A stretch of 64,000 nucleotides of DNA, from assembly GCA_024226315.1 (NCBI GenBank), contig JAAELT010000725.1, positions 1-64,000 on the forward strand, in the 5' to 3' direction. Positions 48,427-58,208 of this stretch are shown here, piece after piece. Position 1 is the first letter of the stretch, and each line of letters begins with the position of its first letter. The notes beneath the pieces were generated by a model. The model searched no databases. It had not been told where the DNA came from and saw nothing but the letters and a program-made list of their open reading frames with translations. The stretch is from a bacterium (lineage in GTDB: Bacteria > Acidobacteriota > Thermoanaerobaculia > Multivoradales > J023). Made by a program: the position numbers and the translations under genes.

Positions 48427-50862
48427 CTACTCCCAGGCGACTTCCAGGCCCCCGTCCCCCTGGCGGAACGGCACCCAGGCGAGTGCCATCAGGCGGATGT
48501 CGATATCGGTGCGGCGGGGTCTGAGGGCGAGGGTGCCGAGGTTGTCGAGATCCTCTTCAACGCGCATCTCGAGCTCCTCGACCTCGCGCTCGAGCTCGGC
48601 GTTCAGGTTTTCGAGCCGCTGCTGCAGCTCGAGCAGCTGCTCCTCGGCCTGCTCGATGTCCTGCTTCTCCTTGGAGATCCGGCCGACGCCGCGGAAGGCC
48701 GAGCCGGCGCGGCGCAGGTTGGTGACCGAGACCTTCTTGCGGCCTAGCAGCGCGCCGAGCAGCGTGCTGCCGACCGAAATCACCGATTGGAACTTCTGCT
48801 GCTTGGCCTGCTCGCGCTCGCGATCGACCTTCTGGGCCGCGCGCAGGATGCGGCCTTCGAGCGTCACCACCTTGCCGGCGTAGCGCTTGCGCAGCTTGTC
48901 GGTCTTGGCGTCGCGCTCCTCACGCGCCGCCTCCGTTACGCGGATGCGGAAGTCGCGCTCGCTCTCGCCGGGCTGTGACACCAGGTCGAAGGCCTCGCTC
49001 TTGAACAGCTTGTAGCGGCGGCTGCGGTAGAGCGTGTCCGACAGCGCCTTGCGCCAGGCCACGTACTTCTTCTTTTTGCTGGCCTCGTCGGGCAGCTCGC
49101 CGAATTCGGCATCGTCCGTGGCCGGCAGATCCTCGAGCTCGTCTTCGATGATTTCGATGTCGCTGGCCTCTGTCCAGTCGACCGAGGAGTCGTCGAGCGG
49201 CAGCAGCCAGGCCAGCTCCTCGGACGCCTCCAGGCCCTTGCGGGCGTCGATGAAGTGCACGCGGGCGAGGCCGATCAGGTGCGCGCGGTACTGCAGGGAG
49301 CGGGCGTTGCCCGACAGCGGTAAGAAGCACTGCAGGATGCCCGGCGGCAGCACCGGACGCGAGCTGGTGGATTTCTTTTTGGCCGGGGCGGGGATGGCGG
49401 CGGCGCGCGCCGGCACCGGCGGCGGCACGGCCGCGGTCTCGGCCGTCCGCCGGGTACTCTTCGTCAGCTTCTTGATCTGTTGGCGGGTCAGGGGACCGCA
49501 GAGGTACGACATCGCCCATCGCACCCGGTACAGCACCGGGGCGTCTTCGTGCACGTTGTGCAACATGAAGACGCGTTTGTCGACGCCCGAGAGGATCCGC
49601 TCGATGTCTCCGCGGTCGAGGTCCGCCGAGGCGCCCAGCAGCCCGTCGATGACGCGCTCTTTGTCGCGCTCGGTCTGCAGCCGGCCGAGGAACCAGGTGC
49701 CAATGTTCGACAGCGCCTTGTAGTCGAGGTCGACCGGGTTCTGGGTCGCCAGCACCACCCCGAATCCGAATGCCCTGGCCTGCTTGAGCATGGTCAGGAT
49801 CGGTTTCTTCGACGGCGGGTTGCTGACCGGCGGCAGGTAGCCGAAGACTTCGTCCATGTAGAGCAGGGCGCGCAGGCTCGAGGTGCCCGAGCGGGTGCGC
49901 ATCCAGCCCAGTGCCTGGTTGACCAGCAGCGAGACGAAGAACATGCGCTCTGCGTCCGCCAGGTGGGCGATCGAGAAGATCGCCACGCGTGGCTTGCCGC
50001 TCTCGGTGTAGAGCATGCGGTCGACGTCGAGCGGCTCGCCGCTCATCCAGCTCTGGAAGCTCGGCGCCGCCAGAAGGTTGTTGAGCGACATGGCGAGCTC
50101 GAAGCGATCTTTGGACGGGTAGAAGGACTCGATCGCCATCACGCCGATGCGTTCCATGGGCGGATCCTGGATCATCTGGATCAGGCCGCCGAGATCGAGG
50201 TCCCGGCCCTCGCGCCAGGCGTGGTCGAGCAGGCTCGAGAGGTAGATGGCCTCGCGGCTCCGAATCGGATCGGCGTCGATGCCGAGCAGCCCCAGCAGAC
50301 TGGTGGCGGTGGTCTGGATGCGCTCGCGCAGCAGATCGGCGTCCTCCATCACCTGCGGCGGCGGCGCCGAGAACGACGACAGGATCGACACCGGCAGGCC
50401 GGCCTCGGAGCCCGGGGTGTAGATGGCGAACTCCGCGGCCGCCTTGAGCCGCGCGATGCGCTCGCCGTCCTGGTCCCACTTGCCGAGCCCCTTGCGCCAC
50501 AGCTCCGCCTTGCGCCGGGCGAGCTCGTCGGCGTCGATGCCTTCGCGGCCGGCTTCGGCCTCGTCGACCCAGGGGCGGAAGTCTTCCGGAGCCAGGTCCG
50601 GGAAAGTCAGCAGCAGGTTGCCGAGATCGCCTTTGACGTCGATCACCAGAGACGGCACGCCGTCGAGCGCGGCCTCCTCCAGCAGGGTGACGCACAGGCC
50701 GGTCTTGCCGCTGCCGGTCATGCCGACGCACACAGCGTGGGTCTGGAGATCCTTGGAGTCGTAGAGCAACGGTACCGGTTCGGTCTCTCCGGTCTCAGGG
50801 TCGTAGGGCCGGCCGAGATAAAAGGCCCCGAGCTTCTCGTAGATTTCAGCTTTCGAGCTCAT
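48427..50862 (-). CDS. HerA/FtsK-like ATPase with C-terminal coiled coil
   Basis: This 811-residue ATPase has Walker A GMTGSGKTGLCVTLLEEA (about 47-64), LVIDVKGDLGNLLLTFP and Walker B ALLYMDEVFGYLPP (about 335-348). They fit the HerA-type (DUF87/TraG-like) branch of the FtsK superfamily. The second half lacks further ATPase motifs. A flexible K/P/A-rich linker (about 460-500) leads to a domain with ARVHFIDARKGLEASEELAWLLPLDD and a long coiled coil (about 690-765) before a compact end. HerA relatives pump DNA or work with nucleases, often in defence or repair. No nuclease partner is adjacent, so its role is open. GGAGGAAT precedes the ATG. Confidence 0.88.
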   Translation of the reverse strand: MSSKAEIYEKLGAFYLGRPYDPETGETEPVPLLYDSKDLQTHAVCVGMTGSGKTGLCVTLLEEAALDGVPSLVIDVKGDLGNLLLTFPDLAPEDFRPWVDEAEAGREGIDADELARRKAELWRKGLGKWDQDGERIARLKAAAEFAIYTPGSEAGLPVSILSSFSAPPPQVMEDADLLRERIQTTATSLLGLLGIDADPIRSREAIYLSSLLDHAWREGRDLDLGGLIQMIQDPPMERIGVMAIESFYPSKDRFELAMSLNNLLAAPSFQSWMSGEPLDVDRMLYTESGKPRVAIFSIAHLADAERMFFVSLLVNQALGWMRTRSGTSSLRALLYMDEVFGYLPPVSNPPSKKPILTMLKQARAFGFGVVLATQNPVDLDYKALSNIGTWFLGRLQTERDKERVIDGLLGASADLDRGDIERILSGVDKRVFMLHNVHEDAPVLYRVRWAMSYLCGPLTRQQIKKLTKSTRRTAETAAVPPPVPARAAAIPAPAKKKSTSSRPVLPPGILQCFLPLSGNARSLQYRAHLIGLARVHFIDARKGLEASEELAWLLPLDDSSVDWTEASDIEIIEDELEDLPATDDAEFGELPDEASKKKKYVAWRKALSDTLYRSRRYKLFKSEAFDLVSQPGESERDFRIRVTEAAREERDAKTDKLRKRYAGKVVTLEGRILRAAQKVDREREQAKQQKFQSVISVGSTLLGALLGRKKVSVTNLRRAGSAFRGVGRISKEKQDIEQAEEQLLELQQRLENLNAELEREVEELEMRVEEDLDNLGTLALRPRRTDIDIRLMALAWVPFRQGDGGLEVAWE

Positions 50863-51095
50863 GCGATTCCTCCGGCTACAGCTCCGATCAAGGAGGGAAG
50901 AACTCCCTGCCGTCCCAGGTTTCCCTGTATCCTAGACCAACCGAGACACCACGCGGTCTTCGAAAACTCGCCGCAGTACGGGCTTCGTGGCTCCGGTCCG
51001 CCGTTCCGCGCCCTGGCGCGACGTTTGCAACGACGGATGGGGAACCGACCACACGGGTGTCGATCACACAAACAACTCAGTCACGGGAGTATGAA

Positions 51096-51599
51096 ATGGG
51101 TCTACTGAGCTTCGTCAAGTCCGCAGGAGAGAGCATTTTCGGTAAGAGCGACGAGGACAAGCGCAAGGAAGCAGCGATGGAAGCAGCCGCCCGCAAGCAG
51201 GCCGAAGAAGTCCGCCGGCTGAAGAAGGCGAAAGCGCTCGAGAACCACGTCGCGGCGATGGGTCTCGAGATTGAGGATGCGTCGTTCAGCGTCCGCGGTG
51301 GCACGGTGACCGTGCGCGGCAAGGTCGCCACGCAGGAGGACTCCGAGAAGGTCGCCCTGACCGTCGGCAACGTCGCCGACGTCGACTCGGTCGACAACCA
51401 GCTCGAGGTGACGAACCCGGAGCCGGAGGCGGTGTTCTACACCGTGGTAGCGGGTGACAGCCTGTCGAAGATTGCCAAGCAGCACTACGGCAACGCCATG
51501 AAGTACCCGGCCATCTTCGAGGCCAACAAGCCGATGCTCGAGCACCCGGACAAGATTTACCCGGGTCAGGTGCTGCGCATCCCGCCGATCGAAGGCTGA
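51096..51599 (+). CDS. kbp: Kbp (YgaU)-type BON-LysM protein
   Basis: This 167-residue protein has the same layout as E. coli Kbp, a cytosolic potassium-binding protein: MGLLSFVKSAGESIFG at the start, an A/K/E-rich helix (about 20-48), a BON domain (about 50-110, GLEIEDASFSVRGGTVTVRGKVATQEDSEKVALTVGNVADVDSVDNQL) and a C-terminal LysM (about 118-165, YTVVAGDSLSKIAKQHYGNAMKYPAIFEANKPML then YPGQVLRIP). The helix at residues 20-48 is longer than in the E. coli protein. A GGGAG site precedes the ATG. It is a single gene divergent from the HerA-like ATPase. Confidence 0.93.
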   Translation: MGLLSFVKSAGESIFGKSDEDKRKEAAMEAAARKQAEEVRRLKKAKALENHVAAMGLEIEDASFSVRGGTVTVRGKVATQEDSEKVALTVGNVADVDSVDNQLEVTNPEPEAVFYTVVAGDSLSKIAKQHYGNAMKYPAIFEANKPMLEHPDKIYPGQVLRIPPIEG

Positions 51600-51721
51600 G
51601 CGAGACTCGCCTCGATCTTCTGGACGAGGACGGTCACCGGCGTCACGGCGCCGGCGGTCGCCTCGTCCTTTTTGTTCTCGGCTTCGTTTTCAGTTACCGA
51701 TCGAATAGTCTGTAAGCCGCG

Positions 51722-53371
51722 ATGGCACACCCCGATCCCGCTGGCAGTATCCCGCAGGAGCCGGACCTCGAGCCGGCGGCCGACGGCGGCGAGGCCCCCG
51801 ATGCCGCTCAGAAGCTGCGCCTGCTCGAAGCGGCGGTGGAGCAGGCGACGGACGCGATCATGATCTGCACCGTCAGCGGTAGCGACCCGGAGTCCTGGCG
51901 GATCGCCTACATCAACCCGGCGTTCACCGGAATGAGCGGCTACAGCTCCGCCGAGATGTTCGGCCAGTCTCCCTTCATGCTTGGTGGTCCCGATACCAGC
52001 CCCGAGCATGCGGAGCACCTGTTCAACGAGCTGACCGCGGGCCGGTCGGTTCAGGGAGAGATCATCGCCTACAGGAAAGACCGGTCGGAATTCATTCTGT
52101 CCTGGCAGGTCACGCCGCTGAGAACGGAGAGCTCGGGGGTCACGCACCTGGTGGCTGTACAGCGCGACGTCTCCGAGCGGCGCCGGCTCGAGAACCAGTT
52201 GCGGCAGTCGCAGAAGATGGAAGCGGTGGGGCGCTTGGCGGGCGGGGTGGCCCACGACTTCAACAACCTGCTGACCGCCATCATCGGTTACAACCAGCTC
52301 ATGGACATGCGGCTCGACGCCGCCGACCCGCTGCGCGAAGCGGTGGAGCAAATCGGCAAGGCGGCCGAACGGGCCGCGACCCTGACCAGCCAGCTGCTGG
52401 CGTTCAGCCGCCGGCAGGTCCTCCAGCCCAAGGTGATCGACCTCAACGCCGTGGTGACCGGGATCGAGAAGATCCTGCGGCGCTTGATCGGCGAGGACAT
52501 CACGCTCGAGGACCGGCTGTCGCCGGAACCGGCGAAGGTCAAGGCCGATCCCGGTCAGCTCGAGCAGGTGATCCTCAACCTGGCGATCAACGCCCGCGAC
52601 GCCATGCCAGATGGCGGCACCCTTCAGATCGCCACCGACAACGTCGAGATCGGCGACGCCGGGGCACGCGAGATCGGCGGCGAGCCCGGCTCTTTCGTGC
52701 GCATGACCTTCCGCGATTCGGGTGAGGGGATGGACGTCGAGACCCAGGCCCGGATCTTCGAGCCCTTCTTCACCACCAAGGGCAAGGAGGACGGCACCGG
52801 CCTCGGCCTCGCCACCGTCTACGGCATCGTCAAGCAGAGTGGCGGCTTCATCGGGGTCGAGAGCACGGCTGGTGAAGGCACGGTCTTCGAGATCTATCTG
52901 CCCCGGGTAGAGGATCTGCCGGTTCAGCCGATGGACGACGTCTTCGCGACCACCGTGGAGGGCGGCAACGAGCGTGTGCTTCTGGCCGAGGACGACGACG
53001 GTGTCCGCCGGTTGGTGGCCACCGTGCTCTCCACCAGCGGCTACGAGGTTCTCCAGGCGTCGAACGGCGAGGAAGCGCTGGCCATCGTCTCCATGACGCC
53101 GGCCATCGACCTGGTGATCTCGGACGTGGTGATGCCCGACATGCGTGGCCCCGAGCTCGGACGGAGGATTCTCAGTGAGCGCCCGGAGGTCCGCGCTCTC
53201 TTCATCTCCGGCTATGCCGACGGCTCGTCTCCCCACCACGAGGAGTTCAGCGCGGTGTTCGGCACCGAGGTGCCCTTTCTGCAGAAGCCGTTCACGCCCG
53301 AGACGCTGGCCCGCAAGGTACGAGAGGTCCTCGACCAGCCGGGTATTAGCGCCGACCAGCTCGGTCGCTAG
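51722..53371 (+). CDS. PAS-type hybrid histidine kinase
   Basis: This 549-residue soluble kinase has no membrane helix. It carries a PAS domain (about 35-152) with AYINPAFTGMSGYSSAEMFGQSP, HisKA with GGVAHDFNNLLTAI and H178, HATPase (about 260-400) with NLAINARDAMPDGG and GTGLGLATVYGIVKQSGG, and a C-terminal receiver (about 420-540) with VISDVVMPDMRGPELG and the KPF lysine. It is the same general type as the kinase at 37725-41678, but without a periplasmic sensor. The PAS probably binds a small ligand or flavin; no Cys of the LOV type is seen. The ATG at 51722 has no clear ribosome-binding site. The VWA gene follows 36 bases later. Confidence 0.92.
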   Translation: MAHPDPAGSIPQEPDLEPAADGGEAPDAAQKLRLLEAAVEQATDAIMICTVSGSDPESWRIAYINPAFTGMSGYSSAEMFGQSPFMLGGPDTSPEHAEHLFNELTAGRSVQGEIIAYRKDRSEFILSWQVTPLRTESSGVTHLVAVQRDVSERRRLENQLRQSQKMEAVGRLAGGVAHDFNNLLTAIIGYNQLMDMRLDAADPLREAVEQIGKAAERAATLTSQLLAFSRRQVLQPKVIDLNAVVTGIEKILRRLIGEDITLEDRLSPEPAKVKADPGQLEQVILNLAINARDAMPDGGTLQIATDNVEIGDAGAREIGGEPGSFVRMTFRDSGEGMDVETQARIFEPFFTTKGKEDGTGLGLATVYGIVKQSGGFIGVESTAGEGTVFEIYLPRVEDLPVQPMDDVFATTVEGGNERVLLAEDDDGVRRLVATVLSTSGYEVLQASNGEEALAIVSMTPAIDLVISDVVMPDMRGPELGRRILSERPEVRALFISGYADGSSPHHEEFSAVFGTEVPFLQKPFTPETLARKVREVLDQPGISADQLGR

Positions 53372-53407
53372 GAAAGCCTGGCAAGCGCTTTGCTTCCAGG
53401 AGGGGCG

Positions 53408-56400
53408 ATGACGTCTACGAAACAACAGTATGCCGCGCGGCGTCGGCCGCGGTGGCGGGATTGGCTTCCCGCGGGTATTCTGCGGGCCGTTTTGGCACTG
53501 CAACTCCTGGCCGGGGCGGCGCTCGCTCAAGAGGACGCGACCGTCCGCCTGCAGGTCGAGGTGCTCGACGCCAAGGGCCAGGTGCCGGCGGATCTGACCG
53601 CCGCCGATCTCGAGGTCGTGGAGGGCGGGTCGGCCCTGCCGCTGACCAGCCTGAGCGCGCCCGCGGCGGTGGGCGCGCCGGGCCGGCTCGTGATCTACAT
53701 CGACCAGGCGTTGTCGTCGAGCTTCACCGTCAAACGCGCGGCGGAGGCGCTGGCGCCACTGGCCGGCCCGCTGACCGAGCTCGGCGAAGTGGAGATCGTG
53801 GTCGCCGCCGAGACGCCCGAGCAGGAGCTGCGCTCCCGCGACCGGCTGGTCGTGAGCGAGAAGCTGTCGCGCATGGCGCTCACCGATTCCGGCGATGCCG
53901 GAGTACTGGAGATCAGAGGGCGCGTGATGCGCGACCTGCGGCTGGCCTCTTCGACGCCGCTCGCGCCGGCGGACGTGGCGGAGATCGTGGTCGCCGGCAT
54001 CGAGGAAGAGCTCGAGCTGATCCGAGCGCGCCGCGAGCAGCTGCTGGCCTGGGCCGCGCCGCCCTCCGGCGCCGAGCCGGGCCGGCGGATCCTGTTGCTG
54101 ATTCTGGACGGTTTCGACCTCGATCCTGTCGACTATTACGTACAGCAGCTGGACGACGGAGAGGTCCGGTCGGTGGTGCGCGAGGCGGCGAAGCTCGAGA
54201 CCTTGGACGCCTCGGTGCGGGAAACCTCGCGCGCTCTTTCTGGCCTCGGCTGGACGGTGCTGCCGGTGGCCATGCAGGCGGACGACGAAGAACCGCCGGC
54301 GCTCGAGTACAAGCCGATCGAGATCGGCGGCGACCGGGGTACCACGTCGGCGCCCGGCATCACCATCCGGCCCGGCTCCCTGTTCGGCCGGCGCAAAGCG
54401 GAGGAGCCGGAAGAGCCTGAAATCCCAGAACCCGTCTTGTTGCGGCCGCGTGAGCCCCTGAATCTGATCGCCGAGGCCACGGGCGGCGAGGTGGTCACCT
54501 CCGATCAGGCCCTGCGCGACGCCGTGTCGCGCGTCGCGGGCCGGTTCGAGATCGGCTACAGCTCGGCGCTTCCGCTCGAGGCGAATCTGGAGCGGATCGA
54601 GGTCCGCGCCGTGCGGCCGGGCCTCACCGTGCGCGCGCGCCGCTGGCAGAGCCGCGCGGTGCCCGCAGAGGTCGCCGCCATTCGCCTGCGGCGTCTGCTG
54701 TCCGGCATCGAGGACGACGGCGGATTCGACGTCGCGGCGGTGCTGACCCTGGACGAGCCGAAAGAGGAGGGCGCGGCGCCGTCCACCGCCCAGCTCGAGG
54801 CGCGGCTCGATCTTCGCGAGCTCGAAGCCGCGACCCCGGACGAAGAATGGCAGGCCGCGGCCGCCGCCGTCTTCCGTGTCAGCCTGGCGGTCACCGGCAC
54901 CGGAGCGGAGCCGCGGCGCCTGCACCAGGAGGTGGTGCGTGCCGAGGATCTGAGCGACTTCGAGGAGTGGCGCTATCGCACCCGCCTGGAGCTGCCCGAC
55001 GACGCCGGTGAGGTCGCCGTGCTGGTGGAGGAGCTTTCCGGTGGCTACTGGGGCGGCCGCCGGGCGACGGTGGTGCGCGGCGACTGGGCGGCCGCGGGCG
55101 ACGAGCTGTTGCCGGCGCCGACCGTGATCGAGATCGTGCGGCCGGAGCGGGAGATCCTGCGCGGACGGGTCAAGTTCCAGACCGAGGTCTACGACACCGC
55201 GGTGGCGCGGGTCGACTTTCTGCTCAACGACCGCGAGGCAGCGTCGGTCGCAAGACCCCCGTTTAGCACCCGGCTCAGCCTCGGGCAGACCCCCCGTCGC
55301 CAGACCCTGACGGTTGTCGCCTACGACGCCGGGGCCAGTGAGCTGGGGCGTGACTCGATGGTGCTCAACGGCGGCGAAGGCGGCCTCGGGGTCCAGATCG
55401 TGCGCCCCGAGAGCCAGCGCGGCACCGGTTGGGTGGAGGTCGAGGCCGACATCGCCGTGCCGGCCGAGCACCGGCTGGACCGCGTGCTGTTCTTCTGGAA
55501 CAACGAACCGGTCGCCACCGTCTACGCCGCGCCTTTCCGGCAGCGCGTCTTCATCTCCGAGGAGAAGCCCATGGGCTACGTGCGGGTGGTGGCGCTGCTC
55601 GAGGACGGCACGCTGGCCGAGGACGTCGCCTTCATGAACGGCCCCGACCATGGCGAGCGCCTGGAAGTGAACCTCGTCGAGCTCTACGTGGTGGTCACCG
55701 ACCCCGCCGGCCGGCCGGTACGCGGTCTCGAGCAAGACGAGTTCCGGATCCGCGAGGACGGCGTGCCCCAGGACATCGCCACCTTCAGCGACGCCAGCGA
55801 TCTGCCGCTGACCCTGGGGATGGCGATCGACTCCTCGGCCAGCATGTTCGTCAAGCTGCCGCGGGTACAGAGCGCCGCCATCGACTTCCTGCATTCAACC
55901 TTCTCCGAGCAGGATCGCGCTTTCGTGGTCGACTTCGACTCCGAGCCGCGGCTGGCCCGCAGCACCACCAGCAGCCTGGACCGCATCGTGCGCTCGATCG
56001 ACAGCCTGGAGGCCAACGGCCGCACGGCGCTGTGGGAGTCGGTGGTGTTCTCGCTGGTGCAGCTGCAGGGCGTGCGCGGGCGCAAGGCCCTGATCGTGTT
56101 CTCCGACGGCGCCGACGAGGACGACCAGTTCCCGTTTCGCTCGTCGCTGTCGGTAGCCAAGAAGATGGGTGTGCCGATCTACCTGATCCTGATGCGCAAG
56201 CAGCCCAAGAACGAGAACGGCCTGAGCCTGCTGACGCGTTCCTTCACCTCGCGGGTCAACCGTCTGGTCGAGGCCACCGGTGGCCGGGTCTTCTACGGCA
56301 AGGAGTACCGCGACCTGGGTGAGGTCTACGAGGAGATCGAGCAGGAGCTGCGCAGCCAGTACCTGCTCACCTATTACCCCAAGGCGCCGTCGCGTGGCGA

Positions 56401-56476
56401 GTCGTGGCGCACCGTCAACATCGATGTCGGGCGTCGCGGCCTGAAGCCGCGGACGCTGTCCGGGTACTGGGACTAA
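53408..56476 (+). CDS. Exported VWA-domain protein, acidobacterial VWFA-related type
   Basis: This 1022-residue exported protein has a signal peptide (about 20-40, ending ALAQ) after AGGAGGG. A first VWA-like half (about 70-390) carries a degenerate metal site (IYIDQALSSSF). A beta-rich middle follows (about 400-720), then a complete VWA domain (about 800-1000) with MIDAS-like DSSASM (in AIDSSASMFVK), TALWESV and FSDGADEDDQ. This order, with YLLTYYPKAP at the end, matches the VWFA-related acidobacterial family (TIGR03436 type). It is presumed periplasmic or surface-bound and its role is unknown. It follows the PAS kinase gene and may form an operon with it. Confidence 0.9.
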   Translation: MTSTKQQYAARRRPRWRDWLPAGILRAVLALQLLAGAALAQEDATVRLQVEVLDAKGQVPADLTAADLEVVEGGSALPLTSLSAPAAVGAPGRLVIYIDQALSSSFTVKRAAEALAPLAGPLTELGEVEIVVAAETPEQELRSRDRLVVSEKLSRMALTDSGDAGVLEIRGRVMRDLRLASSTPLAPADVAEIVVAGIEEELELIRARREQLLAWAAPPSGAEPGRRILLLILDGFDLDPVDYYVQQLDDGEVRSVVREAAKLETLDASVRETSRALSGLGWTVLPVAMQADDEEPPALEYKPIEIGGDRGTTSAPGITIRPGSLFGRRKAEEPEEPEIPEPVLLRPREPLNLIAEATGGEVVTSDQALRDAVSRVAGRFEIGYSSALPLEANLERIEVRAVRPGLTVRARRWQSRAVPAEVAAIRLRRLLSGIEDDGGFDVAAVLTLDEPKEEGAAPSTAQLEARLDLRELEAATPDEEWQAAAAAVFRVSLAVTGTGAEPRRLHQEVVRAEDLSDFEEWRYRTRLELPDDAGEVAVLVEELSGGYWGGRRATVVRGDWAAAGDELLPAPTVIEIVRPEREILRGRVKFQTEVYDTAVARVDFLLNDREAASVARPPFSTRLSLGQTPRRQTLTVVAYDAGASELGRDSMVLNGGEGGLGVQIVRPESQRGTGWVEVEADIAVPAEHRLDRVLFFWNNEPVATVYAAPFRQRVFISEEKPMGYVRVVALLEDGTLAEDVAFMNGPDHGERLEVNLVELYVVVTDPAGRPVRGLEQDEFRIREDGVPQDIATFSDASDLPLTLGMAIDSSASMFVKLPRVQSAAIDFLHSTFSEQDRAFVVDFDSEPRLARSTTSSLDRIVRSIDSLEANGRTALWESVVFSLVQLQGVRGRKALIVFSDGADEDDQFPFRSSLSVAKKMGVPIYLILMRKQPKNENGLSLLTRSFTSRVNRLVEATGGRVFYGKEYRDLGEVYEEIEQELRSQYLLTYYPKAPSRGESWRTVNIDVGRRGLKPRTLSGYWD

Positions 56477-56495
56477 GAGGCTGCTGCCGCGTCGT

Positions 56496-56587
56496 CCTGA
56501 TGGCCTGCGGGCGGTGCTCTAGCTTCATCCCGGCCTGTGAATCCGCCCAGTACTCGATCGCGCTGCGCTCCGTCCTCGGCCATCAGG
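56496..56587. repeat. 92-bp dispersed palindrome-ended repeat, copy 2
   Basis: The same element as at 3787-3878, again 92 bp with CCTGATGGCC at the left and GGCCATCAGG at the right. The middle 40 bases are more divergent. It starts 20 bases after the VWA gene stop. Confidence 0.75.
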
Positions 56588-56686
56588 CCGCCGCTCAGGG
56601 CTCGACGAGGGTTCTTGGCTCTCACCCTTGAAAAAGGGGGGAGTTGGAGGGGGATTCTCCGGGCCATTACCGCTAGAATCCCCGGT

Positions 56687-58192
56687 ATGGACCTGAGCAC
56701 CGCCGAGCGGCGGTTTCGCGAGCTGTGGGGGGATATCCGCGACCTGATCTCGGTCGGCGATCTGCTCGAATGGGACCAGGAGACCCAGATGCCGGCCGGC
56801 GGCGTCGAGTCTCGCGCCAAGATGGTGGCGACGCTCGAGGGCCTCAAACACCGTGCTCTGAACGCGCCCGAGCTACACGAGGCGCTCGACACGTGCGCCG
56901 AGTCAGCGCCCGAGGGCAGCCTGCTTGCCGCCCAGGTACGCAGTGCTCGGCTCGACGTTGATCGCGCGGTGAAAGTACCCGCCAGCTTGACCCGCGAGAT
57001 CGCCGAGGCGCGGGTCGGCGGCCTCGAGACCTGGCGCCGGGCGCGCGAAGCCGCTGATTTCGATCTCTTCGCCGGCCACCTGGAGAAGCTGGTCGAGCTG
57101 CGGCGGCAGGAGGCCGCGGCGCTCGATCCGGGCGGCAACGCCTACGACGCCATGCTCCACCTGTTCGAGCCGGGGGCGAAAGAGGCCGATCTCGAGCCGC
57201 TCTTCGCCGATCTGCGCGAGAAGCTCACCCCGCTGGTTCAGGCGGTGATCGAGCGCGCCCCGCAAGTCGACGAGACGCCGGCGGCCGGCGACTTCCCTGC
57301 CGACCGGCAACATGCCTTCTGCCGCCGGCTGGCCACCGCGATCGGTTTCGATTTCGACTCCGGGCGTCTCGATCTCTCCACGCACCCTTTCTGCATCGGC
57401 ATCGCCCGCCAGGATGTGCGCATGACCTGGCGCTACGATCCGCGGGATTTCCGCTCCGCGGTCTTCGGAGTGCTGCACGAGAGCGGCCACGGTCTGTACG
57501 AGCAGGGGCTGCCCGCCGATCAGCGCGGCATGCCGGTCGGTGACGCCGTTTCGCTCGGCGTGCACGAGTCGCAGTCGCGCCTGTGGGAGAATCATGTCGG
57601 CCGCAGCCGCGGGTTCTGGAGCTGGGCGCTGCCGCACTACCGCGAGGCCTTCCCCGACGCTCCCGAGGTCGACGTCGACCGCATGTGGCCGCTGCTGCAC
57701 ACGGTGCGGCCGTCCTTCATCCGGGTCGAGGCCGACGAGGCCACCTACAACCTGCACATCGCGGTGCGCTTCGAGATCGAGCGCGCGCTGCTCGCACGCA
57801 AGCTCGAGGTCCGTGATCTGCCCGAGGCCTGGGACGACCTCTACGAGCAGCTGCTCGGCATCCGCCCCGAGAACGCCGCCGACGGTGTGCTGCAGGACAT
57901 CCACTGGGCCCAGGGCATGTTCGGCTACTTCCCGACCTACACCCTGGGGACCATGGCCGCCGCCCAGCTGTTCGCCGCCGCTGGCCGCGACCTCGGTGAC
58001 CTCGAGGCCATGTTCGCGGCCGGCGAGTTCCAGCCGCTGCTGGACTGGCTGCGCGAGAACGTGCACCGTCACGGCAGCCGCTGGCAGGCGCCCGAGCTGA
58101 TCGAGCGCGCCACCGGCTCGCCCCTGGCCGCCGACGACCTGCTCGCCTACCTTCGCCAGACCACCGAGGAGGTCTACGGCGTGTCTGAATGA
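56687..58192 (+). CDS. M32-family metallocarboxypeptidase (Taq type)
   Basis: This 501-residue zinc carboxypeptidase removes C-terminal residues from peptides. The zinc motif HESGH is at 264-268, in VFGVLHESGHGLYEQGLP, followed by the third-ligand Glu in GVHESQSRLWEN. The family marks DPRDFRSAVFG, the R-rich HTVRPSFIRVEADEATYNLHI and the WAQGMFGYFPTYTLG segment are all present. Length matches M32 enzymes. The protein is mainly helical and cytosolic. The ATG at 56687 has no strong ribosome-binding site. It is a single gene after the dispersed repeat. Confidence 0.95.
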   Translation: MDLSTAERRFRELWGDIRDLISVGDLLEWDQETQMPAGGVESRAKMVATLEGLKHRALNAPELHEALDTCAESAPEGSLLAAQVRSARLDVDRAVKVPASLTREIAEARVGGLETWRRAREAADFDLFAGHLEKLVELRRQEAAALDPGGNAYDAMLHLFEPGAKEADLEPLFADLREKLTPLVQAVIERAPQVDETPAAGDFPADRQHAFCRRLATAIGFDFDSGRLDLSTHPFCIGIARQDVRMTWRYDPRDFRSAVFGVLHESGHGLYEQGLPADQRGMPVGDAVSLGVHESQSRLWENHVGRSRGFWSWALPHYREAFPDAPEVDVDRMWPLLHTVRPSFIRVEADEATYNLHIAVRFEIERALLARKLEVRDLPEAWDDLYEQLLGIRPENAADGVLQDIHWAQGMFGYFPTYTLGTMAAAQLFAAAGRDLGDLEAMFAAGEFQPLLDWLRENVHRHGSRWQAPELIERATGSPLAADDLLAYLRQTTEEVYGVSE

Positions 58193-58208
58193 GCCCAACG
58201 CCTCCGCG

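Noticed and set aside
51566..55894. A 1442-residue open frame on the minus strand
   Set aside because: It is antisense to the PAS kinase and VWA genes and shows the same low-complexity composition. Both plus-strand genes have motifs and ribosome-binding sites.
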